A stretch of DNA of 37,363 nt, taken from positions 1-37,363 of the forward strand of contig JAGOGF010000013.1 in NCBI GenBank assembly GCA_017996845.1, given 5' to 3'. Below the pieces are notes generated by a model, which was not told where the DNA came from, made no database searches, and was given only the letters and a program-made list of their open reading frames with translations. The position numbers were made by a program, and so were the translations under genes. Positions 1 through 7,766 of the stretch are shown here, one piece after another. Positions within the stretch are counted from its first letter, which is position 1, and the number at the start of each line of letters is the position of its first letter. The DNA comes from Butyrivibrio sp. (GTDB taxonomy: Bacteria; Bacillota_A; Clostridia; Lachnospirales; Lachnospiraceae).

Positions 1-2
1 TG

Positions 3-95
3 ACGGGAAAGTGGTATCGGTATGATGCAAATAGAGATAGGATGAACTTAATCTGTGCAGAAGGTAAAAAAACAGCAAAAAACTTGATGCAATAA
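3..95 (+). CDS. C-terminal tail of an unidentified gene (partial)
   Basis: One frame is open from the window edge to a TAA at 93-95 and gives about 30 residues. The tail has a GKWYRYD segment and a basic end (GKKTAKNLMQ). A real promoter and gene follow on the same strand, so this is plausibly the 3' end of a truncated upstream gene. I cannot name it, and the fragment is too short to exclude chance. Confidence 0.4.
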   Translation, partial: TGKWYRYDANRDRMNLICAEGKKTAKNLMQ

Positions 96-112
96 CGGGA
101 ATATTTTACAAT
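84..112 (+). promoter_or_regulatory. Candidate sigma-A promoter for the first two-component system
   Basis: TTGATG (84-89) and TACAAT (107-112) are separated by 17 bp, with the expected start near 119. The -35 box overlaps the stop codon of the preceding reading frame. The response regulator ATG lies at 159 behind a GAGGGGA ribosome binding site at 143-149. Confidence 0.5.
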
Positions 113-158
113 AAAGATAATTCCTGTATATGAAGGGAATCAGAGGGGACGTGAGACG

Positions 159-833
159 ATGAATTCGATGATTTATATAGTGGAAGATGATAAAAATATA
201 TGTGAAATTGAGAGTTATGCGCTTAAAAACTCAGGTTACAGTACAGAAAGTTTTCTGGATGCAAAAAGTTTTTTTGCTGCAATGGAAGATAAAATTCCGG
301 ATCTGGTACTTCTGGATGTGATGCTGCCAGATGAAGACGGACTGGAAATTGTTGGCAAGATGAGGCATAACTATCGAACCAACAGAGTTCCGATTATGTT
401 GGTTACAGCTAAAACGACAGAACTCGATAAGGTCAAGGGACTGGATATCGGAGCAGATGATTATCTGACGAAACCGTTTGGCGTTATGGAACTGATATCC
501 AGAGTCAAGGCTCTTTTACGACGCAGCCAGAGTCTTATGGATGAGGCAGTCCTGACATATGGAAGCATTCGTCTGGATGCGGATAAGAGAACGGTTTATG
601 CGGATGGAGAACTCTGTGAACTGACCTATAAGGAATTCGAACTGCTCAGGCTTTTGATGGCAAATGCGGGGAACGTACTCAGCAGGGGGCTGATCATGGA
701 GAAAATATGGGGAACGGATTTTGAAGGAGAGTCCAGAACACTGGATATGCATATCAAGACACTCCGGCAGAAACTCGGGGAGCAGGGCAATCATATCAGA
801 ACAGTGAGAAATGTGGGTTATCAGATGGATTAA
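159..833 (+). CDS. OmpR/PhoB-family response regulator
   Basis: This is a DNA-binding response regulator of 224 residues, the usual family length. The receiver domain (about 3-120) shows the acidic pocket (E9, D10, D11), the phospho-acceptor Asp53 in LLDVMLP, Thr83 and Lys105 in the TKPF motif. A winged-helix Trans_reg_C domain follows (about 128-224), ending in the typical RTVRNVGYQMD. The ATG at 159 is preferred over the ATG at 168 because GAGGGGA sits about 9 nt upstream of it. The cognate kinase gene begins 24 nt downstream. Family knowledge gives phosphorylation-dependent transcription control. The stimulus and target genes cannot be told from the sequence. Confidence 0.93.
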   Translation: MNSMIYIVEDDKNICEIESYALKNSGYSTESFLDAKSFFAAMEDKIPDLVLLDVMLPDEDGLEIVGKMRHNYRTNRVPIMLVTAKTTELDKVKGLDIGADDYLTKPFGVMELISRVKALLRRSQSLMDEAVLTYGSIRLDADKRTVYADGELCELTYKEFELLRLLMANAGNVLSRGLIMEKIWGTDFEGESRTLDMHIKTLRQKLGEQGNHIRTVRNVGYQMD

Positions 834-857
834 CTTCGAAGGGACAGTGCAGAGCGG

Positions 858-2183
858 ATGAAAAGAAAAATTAATATTCAGTTTATTCTACTTGCAGTAC
901 TTGCGATTGGAACAACAGTCCTTATTCTGACAGGTGTTTTCTATGAGGCGTTTCAGAAAGAAGTATTGAATAATCTGGAAACCAGTGCACGGGTGCTTGC
1001 CGGGACGGATGTTTTCAGCGATATGAATCATATTACATATGATTCCTCCAACAAGAACCTTCGGATTACCATCATTTCGAGAGATGGAACAGTCGTGTAT
1101 GATAATGAAGCCAATGTCATGGATATGGATAATCATGGCAATCGGCCTGAAGTTGAGTCAGCTTTTTCGATTGGCAAGGGAAGTGCGATCAGGCAGTCAG
1201 CTACGCTGAACAGAAATACGTTTTATTATGCAATTCTTCTGCATAACGGATATGTCCTGCGTGTTGCAAAAGAGGCTGACAGTATCTGGAGTCTTTACTG
1301 GGATATTATCCCTCTTGTTCTGATCATAACCGTTGCACTGATGCTGATTGCAATGCTTCTGTCCCATTTTCTTACCAAGAGTATTGTTGCTCCTGTGGAG
1401 CAGCTGGCCAGAAATATGGAACAGCTTGGAAGTCAGAAAACATATAAGGAACTGCAGCCTTTTATTGATACCATTGTAAAGCAGCATGAAGATCTTAAAA
1501 AAAATGCTTCCATGCGACAGGAATTTTCTGCAAATGTGTCGCATGAACTGAAGACGCCTCTTACATCCATATCAGGATATTCCGAACTGATTGAAAGCGG
1601 GATCGCGGGAGATGCTGATACACAAAGATTTGCGGGAGAAATACATAGAAATGCAAACAGACTTCTTACCCTTATTAATGATACACTGCGTCTTTCGGAA
1701 ATGGATGTGGCCCAGGAAGTTCCGGAAATGGCGGATGTTGATTTATATCAGGTTGCGCAGAATGTGACGGGAACATTGCAGCTTAACGCGCAAAGCCATG
1801 AAATCACACTGCATATTCAGGGACAGAGCGCTGTGGTGCGTGCAAATCGGATGATGATGGAAGAACTGATTTATAATCTGACAGATAATGCAATTCGCTA
1901 CAATAACAGAGGCGGAAATGTAGAAGTGAGTGTATATCCAAAGGATGGGCAGGTAGAACTTATGGTATGCGATACCGGAATTGGAATATCACCGGAAAAC
2001 CAGCAGCGTATTTTTGAACGCTTTTACAGAGTGGACAAGAGCAGATCCAAACAAACGGGCGGAACAGGGCTTGGACTTGCGATCGTAAAACATATAGTGG
2101 CACAGCATCAGGCGCAGCTTCAACTCGAGAGTGAGTTGGGAAAAGGTACAAAAATCAAAATAATCTTTCCAGGAAAAGAATAG
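858..2183 (+). CDS. Membrane sensor histidine kinase (PhoR-like)
   Basis: The protein has 441 residues. A first membrane segment (about 8-30) and a second (about 148-170) flank an extracytoplasmic sensor region of about 115 residues. A cytoplasmic linker leads to the HisKA dimerisation domain with phospho-acceptor His229 in SHELKTPLTSISGYSEL. The ATPase domain shows the N box (NLTDNAIRYN), the G1 box (DTGIGIS) and the G2 box (GTGLGLAIVKH). All catalytic motifs are intact. It should phosphorylate the response regulator encoded just upstream, and the pair forms one operon ended by the hairpin at 2203-2241. The overall build resembles PhoR-type kinases, but the ligand is unknown. Confidence 0.92.
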   Translation: MKRKINIQFILLAVLAIGTTVLILTGVFYEAFQKEVLNNLETSARVLAGTDVFSDMNHITYDSSNKNLRITIISRDGTVVYDNEANVMDMDNHGNRPEVESAFSIGKGSAIRQSATLNRNTFYYAILLHNGYVLRVAKEADSIWSLYWDIIPLVLIITVALMLIAMLLSHFLTKSIVAPVEQLARNMEQLGSQKTYKELQPFIDTIVKQHEDLKKNASMRQEFSANVSHELKTPLTSISGYSELIESGIAGDADTQRFAGEIHRNANRLLTLINDTLRLSEMDVAQEVPEMADVDLYQVAQNVTGTLQLNAQSHEITLHIQGQSAVVRANRMMMEELIYNLTDNAIRYNNRGGNVEVSVYPKDGQVELMVCDTGIGISPENQQRIFERFYRVDKSRSKQTGGTGLGLAIVKHIVAQHQAQLQLESELGKGTKIKIIFPGKE

Positions 2184-2202
2184 CTATAAAAAGGTATATC
2201 AT

Positions 2203-2241
2203 AAAAAGCTTCTGCTACAGAGCAAATAGCAGAAGCTTTTT
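2203..2241 (+). terminator. Strong intrinsic terminator after the first two-component system
   Basis: A perfect 15-bp inverted repeat (2203-2217 with 2227-2241) encloses a 9-nt loop. Its core is GCTTCTGC/GCAGAAGC and it ends in TTTTT. The A-tract on the 5' side means it could also stop transcription on the minus strand. Confidence 0.9.
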
Positions 2242-2266
2242 GTGATGGTAATAGTATAAGTACAAT

Positions 2267-2295
2267 TTGACATTATTTTAACATAACTTTATAAT
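2267..2295 (+). promoter_or_regulatory. Consensus sigma-A promoter of the rex operon
   Basis: TTGACA (2267-2272) and TATAAT (2290-2295) are both perfect consensus hexamers with the ideal 17-bp spacer. The predicted start, near 2302, falls inside the Rex-box-like palindrome at 2299-2316. This is the best promoter match in the window. Confidence 0.88.
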
Positions 2296-2298
2296 TGC

Positions 2299-2316
2299 TT
2301 GTAGAATAATTAACAA
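2299..2316. promoter_or_regulatory. Putative Rex operator overlapping the rex transcription start
   Basis: The 18-mer TTGTAGAATAATTAACAA fits the clostridial Rex box TTGTTAA-N4-TTAACAA. The right half matches 7 of 7 and the left half 5 of 7. It lies four bases after the -10 box, so bound Rex would block initiation. Autoregulation of rex is known in related bacteria; for this site it is inferred from sequence and position. Confidence 0.7.
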
Positions 2317-2346
2317 TCATACTGTGGGTACAGGAGGATTACATAA

Positions 2347-2994
2347 ATGGAAGAAAAAGAGATTTCTCAGGCTGTTATAAGCCGCCTGCCCCGCTATTTC
2401 AGATATCTTGGAGAATTGAAAGAACGTGGCATTGAAAGGATATCATCACAGGAACTGAGTGATATCATGAAAGTGACAGCATCTCAGATCAGACAGGATT
2501 TCAATAATTTTGGCGGATTCGGGCAGCAGGGGTATGGTTATAATGTAGAATATCTGTATGATGAAATCAGTAAGATACTCGGAATAGACAAACAGCATAA
2601 GCTGATTATCATCGGAGTGGGGAATCTGGGACAGGCACTTACCAATTACACCAATTTTAACAGAAGAGGGTTTGTGTTTAAGGGGGCATTTGACTGTAAT
2701 CCAAGCCTGTATGGAATGAAGATTCGCGGGGTGGAAGTTCGCCCGACACAGGAAATAGAGGATTTTATCCGAGCCAATAATATTGATATTGCGGTACTGA
2801 CAATACCCAAAGAGCAGGCAGTACCAATGGCTGAACGTCTTGTAAATTGCGGAATAAAGGCAATCTGGAATTTTGCGCATGTGGATCTGGATGTGCCGGA
2901 AAACGTGCAGGTTGAAAATGTACATTTATCTGACAGTCTTATGAAATTGTCTTATAATATAACCAGGTATGAAAAAAACATAAAATGCAGATAA
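2347..2994 (+). CDS. rex: Redox-sensing transcriptional repressor Rex
   Basis: Rex binds DNA when NADH is low and releases it when NADH rises, so fermentative genes are derepressed when reducing power accumulates. The 215 residues are full length. An N-terminal winged helix (about 1-80, with QIRQDFNNFGGFGQQGYGY) is followed by a Rossmann domain with the glycine motif GVGNLG at 90-95. The C-terminal part includes the typical IWNFAHVDLDVP segment. A strong AGGAGG lies at 2332-2337. It is first in an operon with a coiled-coil protein, nnr and alr, behind a consensus promoter carrying its own likely operator. The cytosolic homodimer assignment is from family knowledge. Confidence 0.95.
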   Translation: MEEKEISQAVISRLPRYFRYLGELKERGIERISSQELSDIMKVTASQIRQDFNNFGGFGQQGYGYNVEYLYDEISKILGIDKQHKLIIIGVGNLGQALTNYTNFNRRGFVFKGAFDCNPSLYGMKIRGVEVRPTQEIEDFIRANNIDIAVLTIPKEQAVPMAERLVNCGIKAIWNFAHVDLDVPENVQVENVHLSDSLMKLSYNITRYEKNIKCR

Positions 2995-3025
2995 GAATGT
3001 AAGACAGGCAGATAAGAGGCGTTAT

Positions 3026-3697
3026 ATGTCCAGAGAAGATGAAGTATATATTCCGGCACTTGAGGGAAAAGATATTCCGATCCTTACACTGGATCATAAG
3101 TGGCAGATGCTGTTTGGTGAGAAAGGAATGTCTTCTGAAATTCATGAGATGGCGGATCAGCTTCAGAAGATGATTGATCGGCAAAGTGAACTTCGCGAAA
3201 AATCCAAGGAAATCAAACGATTGAAAAACAGACTGATGGGAGAAATCATTGGCTTGCGGGATCGGCTTGGACAGGAAGAATCAGGACCGGTGGGACAGGC
3301 AGCAGAAAAAGAGCTCAAAGACCATACCAGACTGATTGGTGAGTGCAATGACAAGCTGGAAGCACAGCAGGATGAATTAATAGAACTTCCCAGAAGTATT
3401 TATCAGCTCAATTACAAACTGATGCTTGCAACGATGCAGGTCTGTTATGAACAAATGCATGAGAATACGGAGGAGATCAATCGTATTGATGCATGGCTCA
3501 GAGAAATTCGTATGCAGCTTAAGAAAGCGATTATTCATAAGCAGGAAGGGGAGATTGAGAATTTCAATCTATACTCTTACATGCATCAGATTTTCGGACC
3601 GGAAGTAATTGAGATTTTTGATATGAAATATGATCCGGATAAGAAACATCCGATTCGGACACTGAACCGTGCTTCTAAAAAAGCAGTTTTGGAATAA
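3026..3697 (+). CDS. Conserved coiled-coil protein of unknown function
   Basis: I do not recognise a named family. The 223 residues carry no signal peptide or membrane segment, so the product is probably cytosolic. Residues about 40-190 are rich in Glu, Lys, Gln and Leu with heptad-like spacing (QLQKMIDRQSELREKSKEIK and following), which suggests a long coiled coil or helical hairpin. A less helical C-terminus contains IFDMKYDPDKKHPIRTLNR. It starts 31 nt after rex and ends 34 nt before the nnr start, so it is almost certainly co-transcribed with both. The upstream AGAGG supports the ATG at 3026. Any link to redox control or NAD repair would be inference from position only. Confidence 0.75.
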   Translation: MSREDEVYIPALEGKDIPILTLDHKWQMLFGEKGMSSEIHEMADQLQKMIDRQSELREKSKEIKRLKNRLMGEIIGLRDRLGQEESGPVGQAAEKELKDHTRLIGECNDKLEAQQDELIELPRSIYQLNYKLMLATMQVCYEQMHENTEEINRIDAWLREIRMQLKKAIIHKQEGEIENFNLYSYMHQIFGPEVIEIFDMKYDPDKKHPIRTLNRASKKAVLE

Positions 3698-3731
3698 AAA
3701 ATTGAATCATATTCTGATGAGGTGTTTAGCT

Positions 3732-5315
3732 ATGCAGTATTTGGTTACAGCGCAGGAAATGAAAAGATGTGACAGAAATACGTCAGAGCGCTTTGGCATG
3801 GATAGTATGGTGCTGATGGAACGTGCTGCACTTGCTGCCGCGGCAAGGGTATATGAATGGACAGAAAAGAATCATAATACGACCAGGGCATTGTGTGTCC
3901 TGGTCGTATTTGGGCATGGTAATAATGCAGGGGATGGTATTGCAATTGGAAGAATACTGGGACAGCATGGATATAAGGTCAGATTTATGCAGGTGGGAGA
4001 GCAAACGGAGTATTCCGAAGAGACAGCCAGGCAACTGAAAATCATAAAAGCATATGGCTGTCAGATTGACACTTTTTCCAATATAAGCGAAAACATATCA
4101 CAGGTTGATTGGGATATCATAATAGATGCAATGTTCGGAATCGGCTGTAACAGACCGTTGGAAAATGAATATGCAAAGGCTGTTGCACTGATTGAAATGA
4201 ATAAATTAAGAAACGGAGACAACCAGCTTATCTGCTCCGTGGATATGCCATCGGGAATCAGCAGTGATAATGGTCAGGTATGCGGCACAGCTGTACATGC
4301 GGACATTACAGTAACCTTTAATTATGCCAAAATCGGTCAGATGATATATCCCGGCTGTACATATGTGGGCAAGCTGTACGTGGAAGATGCAGGAATTTCG
4401 GAAGCGGGGTTTATGGGTGAGATGCCCAGGGCTTTTTTCTATGACGAAGATGCGAAGGCACTTCTTCCGGGCAGAAGTCAGTGGGGAAATAAATCAACCT
4501 TTGGAAAAATTCTTATTATTGCAGGCAACAGTGAAATAAGCGGCGCATGCACCATGTGTGCAATGACCTGCTACAGAAGCGGAGCCGGAATGGTAAGAGT
4601 TCTGACAGCACAGGAAAACAGGGAAACACTTCAGACAACCTTACCCGAAGCATTATTGGATACTTACGGATCAGACTGCAGTGCCGACAATCTGCATAAT
4701 ATTGCCAAAATGCTGCGCAAGGCCATGGAATGGTCTTCTGTACTCTGTATGGGACCGGGAATCGGAACAGGTATAATTGCAAAGTATATGCTGCAAATTG
4801 TTCTGACAGAATATGAACATAATCTGATTCTGGATGCAGATGCATTAAATATCATTGCGATGGACAAAGAAATGGAACATCTGGTGGCTAATTATTCATC
4901 AGAAAAGAAGTGGCTGATCATGACTCCGCATGTTGCTGAGTTTGCAAGATTATATGGAAATACCACTAAAGAATGTAAAGCACATATTTTGGAGTGGCCG
5001 GCAGAGCTGAGCCGTAAATATCACTGCTCTATCATATGCAAAGATGCACGTTCTGTTGTAACAGAGGAGAATGGAAGCCGCCTGTACATTAACGTCAGTG
5101 GAAATAGTGGTATGGCAACTGCAGGAAGCGGAGATGTTCTGGCGGGGTTATTAGCGGCTCTTGGAGCATTGGGAATGGATGGATATACAACTGCCTGTAT
5201 TGGCTGTTATCTGCATGGACTTGCGGGTGATATTGCAGCTGAAGAGTATGGCACATATTATATGCTTGCGGGCGATATTATGCGGTCGCTGCAAAGAGTC
5301 TTTCCTGAAAAATGA
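3732..5315 (+). CDS. nnr: Bifunctional NAD(P)HX epimerase/dehydratase Nnr
   Basis: This cytosolic repair enzyme handles hydrated NAD(P)H. The N-terminal YjeF domain epimerises S/R forms and the C-terminal CARKD domain dehydrates the S form with ADP. The 527 residues cover both. Seen in the epimerase part are GHGNNAGDGIAIGR, DAMFGIG and VDMPSGISSDNG. Seen in the dehydratase part are GKILIIAGN, GPGIGTG, LDADALNII, TPHVAEFARL and the late SGMATAGSGDVLAG. The ATG at 3732 is chosen over an in-frame ATG at 3669: GAGGTG lies just upstream, the protein then begins MQYLVTAQEM as in the family, and the overlap with the preceding gene disappears. It sits between rex and alr. Confidence 0.93.
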   Translation: MQYLVTAQEMKRCDRNTSERFGMDSMVLMERAALAAAARVYEWTEKNHNTTRALCVLVVFGHGNNAGDGIAIGRILGQHGYKVRFMQVGEQTEYSEETARQLKIIKAYGCQIDTFSNISENISQVDWDIIIDAMFGIGCNRPLENEYAKAVALIEMNKLRNGDNQLICSVDMPSGISSDNGQVCGTAVHADITVTFNYAKIGQMIYPGCTYVGKLYVEDAGISEAGFMGEMPRAFFYDEDAKALLPGRSQWGNKSTFGKILIIAGNSEISGACTMCAMTCYRSGAGMVRVLTAQENRETLQTTLPEALLDTYGSDCSADNLHNIAKMLRKAMEWSSVLCMGPGIGTGIIAKYMLQIVLTEYEHNLILDADALNIIAMDKEMEHLVANYSSEKKWLIMTPHVAEFARLYGNTTKECKAHILEWPAELSRKYHCSIICKDARSVVTEENGSRLYINVSGNSGMATAGSGDVLAGLLAALGALGMDGYTTACIGCYLHGLAGDIAAEEYGTYYMLAGDIMRSLQRVFPEK

Positions 5316-5350
5316 AAGTTCAAATATATCAGAAACGGAGATAAGGCTGA

Positions 5351-6523
5351 ATGCTTGAAGATAAGGAACGTGTATATGCAAAAATCGATTTGGATGTAAT
5401 ACTGGAGAATATGCAGAACATGCATGCAGTATTGCCGGAACATACGAAGATGATGGCGGTAATCAAAACAGACGGTTATGGTTATGGAGCATTACCAATC
5501 GCAAAAATGCTGGATGAAGAATCTTTCATATGGGGATATGCGACAGCAACACCGGAGGAGGCATTTGAGCTGCGGGATGGAGGAATCCATAAACCCATAC
5601 TTGTTCTGGGATATACATTTCCGTATGCATATGAGCGGATGATCAAAGAACAGATACGTCCGGCAGTTTTCAGATACGATATGCTGATGGCTTTGAATGA
5701 GGCTGCCCTGCAGCATGGTATAGATGAAAATGGAAAAAAATTTCCGATTCATATCGCGGTAGATACCGGAATGTCACGAATCGGTATAAGACCGGATGAT
5801 ACCGGAATTGGATTTCTGAAAAAGGCACTGGGATGCAGCGGACTGGAAGTGGAAGGCGTTTTTACTCATTTTGCAAGGGCTGATGAGGCAGATTTGTCTG
5901 ATGCGCATTGCAAAAAGCATTTTTTTGAAGAATTCCTTTCCAAAGCGGAAGCAGAGACCGGTTACCATATTCCGATTCAGCATTGTGCCAACAGCGCCAG
6001 TATTATCGATATGCCGGAAGCAAGTATGGATATGGTACGTGCAGGGGTGACCATGTATGGAATGTGGCCCTCTGATGAGGTTTCCCGTGATAAAGTCAGA
6101 ATTAAGCCTGCATTATCTCTGGTCAGTCATATTGTTTATATTAAGGATGTTCCTGCAGGTACACCTGTAAGCTATGGCGGAACATATGTAACGCAGAAGG
6201 AAACCAGAATCGCAACAATTCCGGTTGGTTATGGAGACGGGTACCCCCGAAGTCTTTCCGGGAAAGGGTATGTTCTGATCAGAGGATACAAGGCACCGAT
6301 CCTTGGCAGAGTATGTATGGATCAGTTTATGGTGGATGTATCCGGAGTTCCGGCAGTATCAGAAGGGGACGAAGCAGTACTGATCGGGAAAAATGGCGGA
6401 CTTGAGATTACAATTGAAGAACTTGGGGATTTAAGCGGAAGATTTAATTATGAGCTTTCCTGTGATCTAAACAAGCGGATTCCTCGGGTTTATATCAGAA
6501 ATGGACAATTTGTGGAAAGATAA
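5351..6523 (+). CDS. alr: Alanine racemase
   Basis: This PLP enzyme makes D-alanine for peptidoglycan. The 390 residues are the usual length. The PLP lysine is Lys39 in MAVIKTDGYGYGA, where many homologues have KADAYGHG. Other family motifs are the MSRIGIRP turn, THFARAD, VRAGVTMYGMWPS, the C-terminal PVGYGDGYPRSLSG with a catalytic-type Tyr, and GRVCMDQFMVDVS. It begins 35 nt after nnr behind GGAG at 5337-5340 and is the last gene of the rex operon, ending at the shared terminator. The nnr-alr pairing is common in Bacillota. Confidence 0.95.
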   Translation: MLEDKERVYAKIDLDVILENMQNMHAVLPEHTKMMAVIKTDGYGYGALPIAKMLDEESFIWGYATATPEEAFELRDGGIHKPILVLGYTFPYAYERMIKEQIRPAVFRYDMLMALNEAALQHGIDENGKKFPIHIAVDTGMSRIGIRPDDTGIGFLKKALGCSGLEVEGVFTHFARADEADLSDAHCKKHFFEEFLSKAEAETGYHIPIQHCANSASIIDMPEASMDMVRAGVTMYGMWPSDEVSRDKVRIKPALSLVSHIVYIKDVPAGTPVSYGGTYVTQKETRIATIPVGYGDGYPRSLSGKGYVLIRGYKAPILGRVCMDQFMVDVSGVPAVSEGDEAVLIGKNGGLEITIEELGDLSGRFNYELSCDLNKRIPRVYIRNGQFVER

Positions 6524-6524
6524 T

Positions 6525-6563
6525 AAAAAACGTCTTTGCTGTGTTTCAGCGAAGGCGTTTTTT
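6525..6563. terminator. Bidirectional terminator between alr and the convergent J-domain gene
   Basis: A 17-bp stem with one G-T pair and one mismatch (6525-6541 with 6547-6563) is flanked by A6 and T6. It therefore gives a T-tract on either strand. The minus-strand stop codon lies inside it at 6546-6548. Confidence 0.85.
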
Positions 6564-7604
6564 GATCTTGTCATATTGTATATTGATTTCCTGAAGTGCA
6601 TTGGTATCTCCGTCCATATTATCGGGGTGATAGAGTTTTACCAGTGTGTGATATTTCCTTTCAGCGCTGTCTGAGGACGTACAACCGGCAAAAAAATCAA
6701 AACAGTTTCCTGCCGGGGCATGATCGACAGATGACGTATCTTTTCTCTGCTCGCGCTGATTATCATCACGATAGGTATAATCATTCGATTCATCTTCTTC
6801 ATCCGTTTCATCATCTGAATCCTCATAAAACTGATCGAGCTTCCGTCGGGCAGTTGAATTGATACGATCTCTTCGAAACGGACTGTGTGCAGAAAAGAAA
6901 TTCTGATTGGCATATTCCGGATCAGATTCTTCTGATTCATCAGTATCATCATAGTCGTCATAATAATCGTTATCATCTTCATCACCGTAATGATCATTAC
7001 GGTAATCCTCATCATCATAATCTTCAAACTCTTCATGATGGCGTCGCAACCATTTTCGGTATAAACGATCATAATGCCGATCTCCCACATCAGGGAAAAG
7101 AGCATAGAACCGATCAGTAATCTGGGAAAAAGGCGTAACCCTTCCTACAATACTGCGCAGAAAATAGTATAGTATATCAATACCAGCGGTTATGGTTAAC
7201 CAAGAAATCGCAGAGCGGAAAGATGAAATAAACAAAAGAGAGCCCATCACCGGAACAAGAAGGATCATGGAAAAAAGAATAATAAGATAGTAAACTGGCG
7301 TTCCGCGATATCCTGTTACAGAAGAATTCCACCATGCAGCAAGCTGTCCCCAAAAAAAGGCAGAGACAGTATAGTCAGGGTGAAACGGAAAAATGGAAGG
7401 AAGCGGATCACGCTTTAAAATAAGATCAGCAGTCTGCAGAAGGTAAATGGCTGTAAAAAGGCAGCCGGTGACCGGAAGAATCGTCAGCAGAAGGCGAATC
7501 AGCTTCCAGAACATGCGGATAAAGAAAAAAATCATCGAAAAAATACCTTTTACAATGCCGGCAAGAACATTTACAACTGCGGACACAATCATACTGATAA
7601 TCAT
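6546..7604 (-). CDS. Membrane-anchored protein with a C-terminal J domain
   Basis: The 352 residues start with four or five hydrophobic segments (roughly 5-25, 33-56, 100-126 and 130-150). A strongly acidic low-complexity stretch follows (about 190-230, mostly Asp, Glu and Tyr), then a polar linker. The end (about 305-352) reads as a short DnaJ-like helical pair with the diagnostic HPD at about 326-328 in LVKLYHPDN. J domains stimulate the ATPase of Hsp70/DnaK through HPD, so this protein may recruit DnaK to the membrane. That role is inferred. It is the only minus-strand gene, has a TGAGGT ribosome binding site and its own promoter, and shares its terminator with alr. Confidence 0.75.
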   Translation of the reverse strand: MIISMIVSAVVNVLAGIVKGIFSMIFFFIRMFWKLIRLLLTILPVTGCLFTAIYLLQTADLILKRDPLPSIFPFHPDYTVSAFFWGQLAAWWNSSVTGYRGTPVYYLIILFSMILLVPVMGSLLFISSFRSAISWLTITAGIDILYYFLRSIVGRVTPFSQITDRFYALFPDVGDRHYDRLYRKWLRRHHEEFEDYDDEDYRNDHYGDEDDNDYYDDYDDTDESEESDPEYANQNFFSAHSPFRRDRINSTARRKLDQFYEDSDDETDEEDESNDYTYRDDNQREQRKDTSSVDHAPAGNCFDFFAGCTSSDSAERKYHTLVKLYHPDNMDGDTNALQEINIQYDKIKKRLR

Positions 7605-7633
7605 ATCGTAACCTCAACCCAGTTTATAATAGC

Positions 7634-7662
7634 ATTGTAATTGAAAAGGGCATCATTCGCAA
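7634..7662 (-). promoter_or_regulatory. Candidate promoter of the J-domain gene
   Basis: Read on the minus strand, TTGCGA (plus 7657-7662) and TACAAT (plus 7634-7639) are separated by 17 bp. They sit about 30 bp upstream of the ATG at 7604. A divergent plus-strand promoter starts six bases away. Confidence 0.45.
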
Positions 7663-7667
7663 GCTTC

Positions 7668-7696
7668 TTGACGGGATAGAAGGCAGATGATATAGT
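7668..7696 (+). promoter_or_regulatory. Promoter of the CBS-domain gene and yebC
   Basis: TTGACG (7668-7673) and TATAGT (7691-7696) have 17-bp spacing, five of six matches each. The predicted start near 7703 leaves a leader of about 64 nt, ending in AAAGGAG before the ATG at 7767. Confidence 0.6.
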
Positions 7697-7766
7697 TTAA
7701 TGTGATATTTTACGGGATTTCTCTGTAAAAAAATGCATCTTTATATGCACAAAAGGAGATGACTTT

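Noticed and set aside
3669..3731. Upstream extension of nnr
   Set aside because: It would overlap the preceding gene and lacks a ribosome binding site; the 3732 ATG has GAGGTG and the expected family N-terminus.
6638..7120. Long open frames on both strands across the acidic linker of the J-domain gene
   Set aside because: They arise from the repetitive GAT/GAA codons of the acidic stretch, give implausible Met/Ile- or His-rich proteins and lack ribosome binding sites.
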